Below, piece after piece: positions 52,264-58,031 of a DNA stretch of 58,031 nt (positions are counted from its first letter, which is position 1; every line of letters starts with the position of its first letter). The notes under the pieces were generated by a model. The model did no database searches. It saw only the letters and a program-made list of their open reading frames with translations, and was not told where the DNA came from. The stretch is taken from the NCBI GenBank assembly GCA_046154665.1, contig JBJXFG010000006.1:1-58031 (forward strand), written 5' to 3'. A program made the position numbers and the translations under genes. The stretch comes from JAFLCM01 sp046154665. GTDB lineage: Bacteria; Planctomycetota; Phycisphaerae; Phycisphaerales; UBA1924.

Positions 52264-53523
52264 ATGAGCGACGTCCTACCGCCCCGCAAGACCCAGCGTG
52301 ACGAGGAGCAGGTGCAGCGCGTGCGGCTCAAGGCGCTGCTGGCGGTCATCGTGCTGGTGCTGATGGCCGTCGTCGTCGCGCTGGGGATCGTCACCGAATC
52401 GCCCGAGTCCACTTCCGGCCTCCGGCTCACGGACTATTGGCCTTACGTCGGCCTGGGATGCCTGCTGTTCTTCGGGCTGATCATCGCGGTGGACACGCTG
52501 ACGCCGCGGCGGAAACTGTCGACGATCTCGGCGATTCTCTTCGGCGGCTTCGCGGGGTTGATCGTCACGTTGCTCTTGGGAATGGTGATCGACTATTTCA
52601 TGAGCACCTACATCCAGCAGCCCAGCAAGGGCACCGCGCAGCAGGTGTTCATGATCAAGGTGATCCTCGGCCTGGGGTTGTGCTACCTCGGGGCGACCAC
52701 CGTGCTTCAGACGCAGGACGATTTCCGGCTGGTGATCCCGTACGTCGAGTTTGCCAAGCAGCTCCGCGGTGCCAAGCCGCTGATTCTCGATACGAGCGCG
52801 CTCATCGACGGGCGGGTGCTCGATATCGCCGAGGTGGGGCTGCTGCAGACGCCGCTGGTGATCCCGGGGTTCGTGATCGGCGAGCTGCAGGCGCTGGGGG
52901 ATTCTTCGGACAAGATGAAGCGGGCCCGCGGCCGGCGCGGCCTCGAGGTGGTGTCGAAGCTGCAGCGCTCGCCACGGCTTGATCTGACGCTGGACGAGAC
53001 GGCGGTGGCGGGCAAGGACGTCGACGCGATGATGGTCGACCTGGCGCGGCTGATGCCGGGGACGATCGTCACGACCGACCTGGGGCTGAACCGCGTGGCG
53101 TCGATCCAGGGCGTCAGCGTGCTGAACATCAACGACCTCGCCAACGCCCTCAAGCCCAACGTCATCCCCGGCGAGCCGCTGACGGTCAGCCTGATGAAAC
53201 GCGGCGAGCAGCCGGGGCAGGGCGTGGGCTATCTCGAAGACGGAACGATGGTCATCGCCGAGAACGGCGAGAGCGCCATCGGCGAAGAGGTGCATCTTGT
53301 GGTGAAGAGCACGATGCAGACGTCGGCGGGCCGGCTCATCTTCGGGCGGATCGAGGAGCCAGGAGCCGGGCATGACACCGGCGGGACGGCCACGCCGGGG
53401 GATGCGGCGGCGCTGGATGCGGAAGGAGATGGTGCGGCTGGCGGTCCGGGTGGCGGTGGTGGGGGCGGGGGAACGCCGTTCCGTGGGCGGCCTCGGGCGC
53501 ATCGCAATCCGCGGCGGGGGTAA
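52264..53523 (+). CDS. PIN/TRAM domain membrane protein (YacL-like putative nuclease)
   Basis: 419 aa. Four membrane helices lie in residues 20-165. A PIN domain with acidic residues follows: LILDTSALIDGRVLDIAEVG, FVIGELQALGDSSD, GKDVDAMMVDLARLM and TIVTTDLGLNRVA. A TRAM domain comes at about 305-375 (GEPLTVSLMKRGEQPGQGVG; VHLVVKSTMQTSAGRLIFG). This order (membrane helices, PIN, TRAM) is that of Bacillus YacL. PIN domains are Mg-dependent ribonucleases and TRAM binds RNA. The tail is Gly-rich then Arg-rich (FRGRPRAHRNPRRG), probably RNA-binding. Confidence 0.9.
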   Translation: MSDVLPPRKTQRDEEQVQRVRLKALLAVIVLVLMAVVVALGIVTESPESTSGLRLTDYWPYVGLGCLLFFGLIIAVDTLTPRRKLSTISAILFGGFAGLIVTLLLGMVIDYFMSTYIQQPSKGTAQQVFMIKVILGLGLCYLGATTVLQTQDDFRLVIPYVEFAKQLRGAKPLILDTSALIDGRVLDIAEVGLLQTPLVIPGFVIGELQALGDSSDKMKRARGRRGLEVVSKLQRSPRLDLTLDETAVAGKDVDAMMVDLARLMPGTIVTTDLGLNRVASIQGVSVLNINDLANALKPNVIPGEPLTVSLMKRGEQPGQGVGYLEDGTMVIAENGESAIGEEVHLVVKSTMQTSAGRLIFGRIEEPGAGHDTGGTATPGDAAALDAEGDGAAGGPGGGGGGGGTPFRGRPRAHRNPRRG

Positions 53524-53532
53524 AGCGCGTGC

Positions 53533-53538
53533 TAAAAT
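53533..53538 (+). promoter_or_regulatory. -10 box of parD
   Basis: TAAAAT with 6 nt to the ATG at 53545, the most consensus-like -10 in the window. The space after the previous stop is only 21 bp. Confidence 0.5.
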
Positions 53539-53544
53539 CGAACC

Positions 53545-53829
53545 ATGGCAAAGAGAACCGCGCTCAACGTTCGGCTTTCCAGTGATCAACGGGCGTTTGT
53601 CCGCAAGCAGGTGCGTGCGGGTCGCTACACCTCGGAGAGCGAAGTCCTGCGAGAGGGCCTTCGGCGGCTGGAGGAAGACGAACGGTTCGTCGCGGACTCG
53701 GTCAGCAGCTTGCGGAAGAAGATCGCCGAGGGGCTGGCCGACGTGAAGGCCGGGAGGCTTGTGGACGGCCCGTCGGTCTTCGCGCGGATCAGAGAGATGA
53801 GCAAGGCGCGTCGGAAGAAGGTGGCGTGA
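53545..53829 (+). CDS. parD: ParD-type antitoxin
   Basis: 94 aa. The ribbon-helix-helix N-terminus is TALNVRLSSDQRAFVRKQV followed by GRYTSESEVLREGLRRLEED, the standard ParD/CopG-like layout. The C-terminal half (KIAEGLADVKAGRLVDGPSV) wraps the toxin. It represses its own promoter in related systems. It overlaps the toxin gene by 4 bp (53826-53829). The pair is intact, unlike the one at the left edge. Confidence 0.9.
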   Translation: MAKRTALNVRLSSDQRAFVRKQVRAGRYTSESEVLREGLRRLEEDERFVADSVSSLRKKIAEGLADVKAGRLVDGPSVFARIREMSKARRKKVA

Positions 53830-54146
53830 GTCTGGCTCGCGGGTATGTGATGACGCTGGGGGCCTCGGAGGACCTCATGGCGATCTGGTGCTATCTCGCC
53901 GAAAACGCGGGGATTCGTCCGGCGGACAGGCTCGCGGCGGAGTTCGAGCAGTGGTTCGAGCGCCTGGCGGAGAACCCGCGCCTTGGCCACGCGCGGCACG
54001 ATGTGGCGCCGTCACGCCTTCTGTTCTGGGTTCTTCACCGCTACTTGATCGTCTATGACTCGCAAACCAATCCGATCAGAATCGTTCGGGTACTCCACGG
54101 CGCCCGCGATCTGAAGACGATTTTCGATTCACGCGAGGATGCATGA
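53826..54146 (+). CDS. parE: ParE-type toxin
   Basis: 106 aa. RelE/ParE fold: SEDLMAIWCYLAENAGIRPA, FEQWFERLAENPRLGHARHD, LLFWVLHRYLIVYDSQTNPI and IRIVRVLHGARDLKTIF, which is the conserved strand-final helix of ParE. ParE toxins inhibit DNA gyrase. GTG start within the antitoxin stop region. Full length and uninterrupted. Confidence 0.9.
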   Translation: MSLARGYVMTLGASEDLMAIWCYLAENAGIRPADRLAAEFEQWFERLAENPRLGHARHDVAPSRLLFWVLHRYLIVYDSQTNPIRIVRVLHGARDLKTIFDSREDA

Positions 54147-54165
54147 AGTTCGATGCTGCGTTCGG

Positions 54166-56367
54166 CTATTCGTGGCCGGGAACGAGGTCGACAATCGCGT
54201 GCAGCATCTTCAAGTACACGGACTTTCCCATACCAATCGCCGCCTGATCCCCATCCTCCACCGCCGCCTCAAGCAGCGGCAGAATCCACGGCGCATACCC
54301 CGAATCGCGGTCGCTCGCGGCGTAGGCATTGCGGAACCACGCTCTTCCCGGTGCGCCGTCGGGCAACTTCCAAACGCGGTCGGTGTCGTGCAGGATCGCG
54401 TTCAGCGCCACGGCCCGCTGGGCGCGGGCGGCGACATCTGCGTTCACCACTTCCTCGATGCTCTGGTGCAACGCCGTTGATGCAGCCTCGAGCTGCGTCA
54501 GCGCCGGCTCAAACGCCGCCGAGTCCAGCGTCAGCTTTCGTGCTTCGGCTTTCTTCGACAGGCGGTCGATCTGCTTCCGAAAGTCCGGTGCCACGCGCCG
54601 CGGGTCCAACGGCAGCACGTCGGCGTTCGCCAGCCGCGCTGTGATGAGGGCCGTCATCCGTGCGTTCATCTGCGCCGGGAGGTAGTCGTCGCCGACGACG
54701 GCGCGGTACCAGTCGAGGGTGTCGTAGATGGAGTGGTAGCTCGTGCCCGGCGCGCCGCCCGAGCCCAGCGAGATGCTTGGGACCAGGACGTGGCAGACGA
54801 AGCCGATGTGATCCGAGCCGCCCCCGAGGTCGCCGATCGGGGGCTCGGGGAGCGTGGCTTCCGCGCTCGCGGGTGGCGATCCGGGTGCGGGCGCACTCGC
54901 CGAGCGCTTCGCCCAACTCTCGTACACCGTGCCCGGCGATTTCATCTCCTCGGCCGTCGGCGGCTTGCGCCGTGTGTGGTTCACCAGCGGCGCGTTGGGC
55001 ACCGCCTTCGCCGAGTCGTAGATGAGCGAGCGGAGCGTCGGCGTCGCCGAGGCGTAGAAGTTTGGCCCCATCGTGGCCATGTCGAGGTTGATGTACGCGA
55101 CACCGTTCTTTTCGAGGTCGTCGCGGTTGCCCTCGACCCACTCGACGCTGCCGAGGATTCCGAACTCCTCGGCCCCCCACGCCGCGAACACGATCGAGCG
55201 ATCCGGCGGCGAGCCCGCCTTCGCCAGATCGCTGAACACCCGCGCCGCCTCGAGCACCAGAATCAGGCCGCAGGTGGGGTCGCACGCGCCGTGGTTCCAC
55301 GCGTCGTGGTGGCAGCCGATGATGATCTTCTTCTCGGGCTCCTTCGCGCCTTTCAGCGTTGCGAGGACGTTCGCCGTCTTGGTGATCTGGCGCGATTGCT
55401 CGACCTTCAGACGAACGCGCAGGTCCGCCCCTCCATAGAGCCTGTACGGCGTGGGCAATCCGCCCTGCCACTCGGGCACGCGGTCCGCCACCGGCTCGCC
55501 GGTCATCGCCTTGAGGATCGGCTGGGCCGATTCCCACGAGATCGGCTGCACGGGGATCACGGGCAAGCCCGCCTCTTCCGCCGTGATGCGCGGCGCGTTC
55601 TCGGTGGCTTCGATCATCGGCGTCAGCGGGTCGCCCGCGAGGCCCGTGAGAATCGACCCGCACTGCACCTGCGTCGGCGTGGCCCACCCGCCCTCGGGGT
55701 ACGCCGGTCCGCGCTGAAAGCCTGAATCCTCGGGGTCGGTGAAGATGAGCAGCCCCGCCGCGCCGGCCTCTTCGGCGAACATCGCCTTGAACCCGCGGAA
55801 GTTCCCGCCGTAGCGGGCCAGGACGATCGCGCCCTTCACGTCGATGCCGAGCTCTTTGAGCTTGGCGAAGTCGGACTTGGTGCCGTAGTTGGCGTAGACG
55901 ACGGGGCCGGTGACATCGCCCGAGCCGCTGTAGGCGTTCCACGCGAGAGGGATGAGATCGGGGCTGCGGGTGTAGTCGTCGCCGGGGATGGGTGGCTCGG
56001 AGAGGCCGAGTTTTCTCGCGGCAGTGGGGGGCGCGATGATCTCAAGCTCGGCACCGACGGGCTTGGCGAGGTAGGGCCAGACCCAGTGGGTCTGCACTTC
56101 GAGCCCCATGTCGGCGAAGGCCGTGGCGAGTTTGTCGATGGTGCGCAGGTCTCCCGGTGTGCCAGCGACGTGCGGCTCGGACGCCACGAGTTCGTGCCAG
56201 GTGCGGAGACGGGCGGCGTCGATGCCTTCGAGGAGTTTGCGCTCAAACGCCAGCTGGGCTTCGCGGCGCTCAGGGACGAAACGCGACATCGAGAGTTCCT
56301 GTGGCGGCGGCGCGGCAAAGACGGACGACGCGGCGAGCAAGCAGAGTGAGGTCACGATCGCTTTCAT
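54166..56367 (-). CDS. Secreted M28 zinc peptidase, glutamate carboxypeptidase II (PSMA)-like
   Basis: 733 aa. Signal peptide KAIVTSLCLLAASSVFA-AP. The protein has the M28B three-domain plan. The protease-associated domain is inserted (GPVVYANYGTKSDFAKLKEL; KGAIVLARYGGNFRGFKAMF). The catalytic domain has zinc ligands and base in order: IGCHHDAWNHGACDPTCG (His, Asp), FAAWGAEEFGILGSVEW (catalytic Glu pair), VAYINLDMATMG (Asp) and YHSIYDTLDWYR (His). A helical dimerisation domain follows (residues 570-730). It cleaves terminal glutamate or similar residues from peptides outside the cytoplasm; the exact substrate is unknown. A TATGCT box 6 nt upstream suggests a leaderless mRNA. Confidence 0.94.
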   Translation of the reverse strand: MKAIVTSLCLLAASSVFAAPPPQELSMSRFVPERREAQLAFERKLLEGIDAARLRTWHELVASEPHVAGTPGDLRTIDKLATAFADMGLEVQTHWVWPYLAKPVGAELEIIAPPTAARKLGLSEPPIPGDDYTRSPDLIPLAWNAYSGSGDVTGPVVYANYGTKSDFAKLKELGIDVKGAIVLARYGGNFRGFKAMFAEEAGAAGLLIFTDPEDSGFQRGPAYPEGGWATPTQVQCGSILTGLAGDPLTPMIEATENAPRITAEEAGLPVIPVQPISWESAQPILKAMTGEPVADRVPEWQGGLPTPYRLYGGADLRVRLKVEQSRQITKTANVLATLKGAKEPEKKIIIGCHHDAWNHGACDPTCGLILVLEAARVFSDLAKAGSPPDRSIVFAAWGAEEFGILGSVEWVEGNRDDLEKNGVAYINLDMATMGPNFYASATPTLRSLIYDSAKAVPNAPLVNHTRRKPPTAEEMKSPGTVYESWAKRSASAPAPGSPPASAEATLPEPPIGDLGGGSDHIGFVCHVLVPSISLGSGGAPGTSYHSIYDTLDWYRAVVGDDYLPAQMNARMTALITARLANADVLPLDPRRVAPDFRKQIDRLSKKAEARKLTLDSAAFEPALTQLEAASTALHQSIEEVVNADVAARAQRAVALNAILHDTDRVWKLPDGAPGRAWFRNAYAASDRDSGYAPWILPLLEAAVEDGDQAAIGMGKSVYLKMLHAIVDLVPGHE

Positions 56368-56373
56368 CCGCTC

Positions 56374-56379
56374 AGCATA
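56374..56379 (-). promoter_or_regulatory. -10 box of the M28 peptidase gene
   Basis: TATGCT with 6 nt to the ATG at 56367 (minus strand). Confidence 0.5.
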
Positions 56380-56387
56380 CTCGGGAC

Positions 56388-56512
56388 TCCGGCATCATCC
56401 GAACCCCGAGCGCGAGCTCGGGGCCACCATGCGAACACAGCCAGCGGGATTGACACCCTCGGCGTCCGGCGAGTGGCTCCGAGCTTGCGCTCGGGGTTCG
56501 GTTCGAGTGTCT
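56388..56512. repeat. Two copies of the GAGCGCGAGCTCGGGG palindrome family
   Basis: One copy near 56397-56428 (CCGAACCCCGAGCGCGAGCT...) and one inverse copy near 56475-56506 (GCTCCGAGCTTGCGCTCGGG). They lie between divergent genes and leave only short promoter sequence at each side. Confidence 0.75.
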
Positions 56513-56530
56513 TTCTCGCCCCAACAGCCG

Positions 56531-56536
56531 TACCCT
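56531..56536 (+). promoter_or_regulatory. -10 box of the DUF1015 gene
   Basis: TACCCT with 6 nt to the ATG at 56543. Confidence 0.4.
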
Positions 56537-56542
56537 CCGCCC

Positions 56543-57796
56543 ATGCTGCGCATCAAGCCATTCACCGCCCTCCGCCCTCCGGTTGAGCACGCCGCGGAGG
56601 TGGCGTGCGTGCCGTACGACGTGATCAACACCGCCGAGGCCCGCGTGCTCGCCGAGGGCAAGCCGCGGTCGTTCCTGCATGTGATCCGACCAGAGTTGGG
56701 CCTGCCCGACGGCACCGATCCCTACTCTGAACAGGTCTACCGCGCCGCCTGCGACAACTTCGCGCGCTTCCAACGCGAGGGCACGCTGAAGGCCGCGCCG
56801 CGCCCCGGCGTCTACCTGTATCGCCAGCAGACAACGCTGCTGGGCCGCAAAGTCAGTCAGACGGGCGTCGTCGCCTGCTGCCACATCGACGACTACGAAC
56901 GCGGGATTATCAAGAAGCACGAGAAGACCCGCAAGGACAAGGAAGACGACCGCACCCGGCACGTCCTCGAGCTGAACGCCAACGCCGAGCCGGTGTTCTT
57001 TCTTTTCAAGGACGAACCGTCGCTCGCCGCGTTTATCGCGCGCGACGCCGCTCCGTCCGTCGCGCCGTTGTACGACTTCACCGCGCCCGACGGCGTGCGC
57101 CACACCATCTGGGAATGCCCCGAAGCCGCGGCGTACGTCAGCGCGTTCAAGAACGTCCCGGTCGCGTACGTCGCCGACGGCCACCACCGCACCGCCGCCG
57201 CCGCCCGGGCCGGGGCGGAGAAGCGCGCCGCGAATCCCGGTCACACAGGCGACGAGGGCTACAACTGGTTCATGGCCGTGCTGTTCCCGGCGTCGCAGCT
57301 GACCATCCTGCCGTACCACCGCATGGTGAAGAGCCTGGGCGATTTGTCGCCGTCAGCGTTTGTCGAGCGGCTCGGCGCGGTCGGTAAGGTCGAAAGCGCC
57401 AGCGCCGCCGAGCCCGGCGCGCGAGGCTCTTTGGGCGTCTATCTCGGCAAGGCCCACGGCTGGAAGCGCGTCACCATCCCCGCCGATTCGATCCCCACCA
57501 ACGACCCTATCGCGAGCCTCGACTACGAGATGCTCGCCGACCGCATCCTCGGGCCGATCCTCGGCATCACTGATCTGCGCACCGACAAGCGCATCGATTT
57601 CGTCGGTGGCATCCGCGGCCCGGGCGAACTGGAAAAGCGCGTGGACTCCGGCGAGATGGCCGCGGGGTTCTGCATGCACCCGGTGCAGATCGAGCAGCTG
57701 ATCGCGATCGCCGACGCCGGGGCGATCATGCCGCCTAAGAGCACATGGTTCGAGCCGAAACTGCGGAGCGGGCTGCTCGTGAATCCGCTGGCCTGA
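56543..57796 (+). CDS. DUF1015-family protein (SerK-like fold)
   Basis: 417 aa, near the usual family length. Motifs: RIKPFTALRP at the start, VACVPYDVINTAEA, RPELGLPDG, the YERGIIKKHEKTRKDKEDDR segment with nucleotide-binding character, YVADGHHRTAAAARA, MAVLFPASQLTILPYHRMVK and FCMHPVQIEQLIAIADAG with MPPKSTWFEPKLRSGL at the end. The archaeal relative SerK is a free-serine kinase in the ParB/sulfiredoxin-like superfamily. Many bacterial members are uncharacterised, so serine phosphorylation is only a possibility. Bacterial members often neighbour D-3-phosphoglycerate dehydrogenase, which is not seen here. Confidence 0.88.
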   Translation: MLRIKPFTALRPPVEHAAEVACVPYDVINTAEARVLAEGKPRSFLHVIRPELGLPDGTDPYSEQVYRAACDNFARFQREGTLKAAPRPGVYLYRQQTTLLGRKVSQTGVVACCHIDDYERGIIKKHEKTRKDKEDDRTRHVLELNANAEPVFFLFKDEPSLAAFIARDAAPSVAPLYDFTAPDGVRHTIWECPEAAAYVSAFKNVPVAYVADGHHRTAAAARAGAEKRAANPGHTGDEGYNWFMAVLFPASQLTILPYHRMVKSLGDLSPSAFVERLGAVGKVESASAAEPGARGSLGVYLGKAHGWKRVTIPADSIPTNDPIASLDYEMLADRILGPILGITDLRTDKRIDFVGGIRGPGELEKRVDSGEMAAGFCMHPVQIEQLIAIADAGAIMPPKSTWFEPKLRSGLLVNPLA

Positions 57797-57916
57797 GGCG
57801 GGCTCGCGCCGTTCCGCGGCTCGCCGCAGTTGTGGCGCTCGGCGCGGGTGTTGGCGAAAACACCGCCGTCAGCCGCACGCCGCCGAAATCCTCTTTGTAG
57901 ATCAACTCGCGCCTCA

Positions 57917-58031
57917 TACGGATCGTTATACAGATCCCAGTTGACATCCGCGCGTTTGGTGTCCGTGCACCGGCCCTCGCTTGCGCTTCGGGTTCGTGAT
58001 CGAAGCCCGCCAACGAACCCGAAGCGCAAGC
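57917..58031. repeat. Dispersed repeat (copy 2) plus palindromic tail at window edge
   Basis: CCCAGTTGACATCCGCGCG (core) repeats the element at 36023-36078, and is followed by CTTGCGCTTCGGGTTCG and its complement near the edge. The sequence from 57797 to the window end contains no supported gene. A minus-strand frame here is repeat-derived. Confidence 0.65.

Noticed and set aside
57735..58013. Minus-strand frame at the right edge
   Set aside because: Its N-terminal part is the dispersed repeat and the rest is antisense to the end of the DUF1015 gene.

Overview
The window is high-GC DNA that reads like a planctomycete, most likely of the Phycisphaerae/Phycisphaerales. The grounds are dockerin-tailed secreted proteins with a sulfatase-modifying-factor fold, twin GspG-type pilins beside a PilMNOP-secretin operon, DUF1573 and MauE/thioredoxin proteins, many large helical-repeat proteins with export signals, and very frequent short palindromic and tandem repeats. 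This taxonomic call is inference from gene content; no rRNA is present.

Layout. 1-0.5 kb: end of a Phd-type antitoxin and a frameshifted ParE/RelE toxin. 0.6-4.9 kb: an RDD membrane protein and a large TPR membrane protein. 5.1-5.4 kb (minus): tmRNA. 5.7-7.9 kb (minus): two tandem SUMF1-fold/dockerin proteins, with a dockerin relic beyond them. 8.6-25.8 kb (plus): a long type IV pilus/type II secretion assembly cluster (two major pseudopilins, a small membrane protein, a GspH-like pilin, PilM, PilN, PilO, PilP-like, secretin, TPR lipoprotein). It is interrupted by a signalling module (histidine kinase, receiver, HD-GYP, STAS) and ends with the GspE/PilB ATPase and GspF/PilC platform. 25.8-26.4 kb: nested inverted repeat and RNase P RNA (minus). 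26.7-35.5 kb (plus): a vWA-led five-gene operon in which every junction overlaps by 4 bp; this is the best candidate for an undescribed system. 35.5-58 kb: mostly housekeeping and metabolic genes, namely acpS, leuS, folC, pdxJ, a methyltransferase, an esterase, an acyl-CoA carboxylase beta chain, a DadA-like oxidase, a DUF1573 protein with a MauE/thioredoxin protein, SRP RNA, a PIN/TRAM protein, a ParDE pair, an M28 (PSMA-like) peptidase and a DUF1015 protein.

How the genes work together. The 8.6-25.8 kb cluster would make an envelope-spanning pilus or secretion machine whose motor (GspE with an MshEN-like N-terminus) sits next to a c-di-GMP phosphodiesterase-type HD-GYP gene and a two-component pair, which suggests nucleotide-second-messenger control. 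Prepilin peptidase and a retraction ATPase are not in the window. The three housekeeping RNAs found (ssrA, rnpB, ffs) all have a TANNNT -10 box at the right place, and the same box lies 5-7 nt before the start codon of at least nine protein genes, implying widespread leaderless transcription.

At least eight families of short repeats fill the gaps. Several have entered coding sequence in frame (leuS twice, the carboxylase beta chain twice), and one appears to supply a ribosome-binding site.
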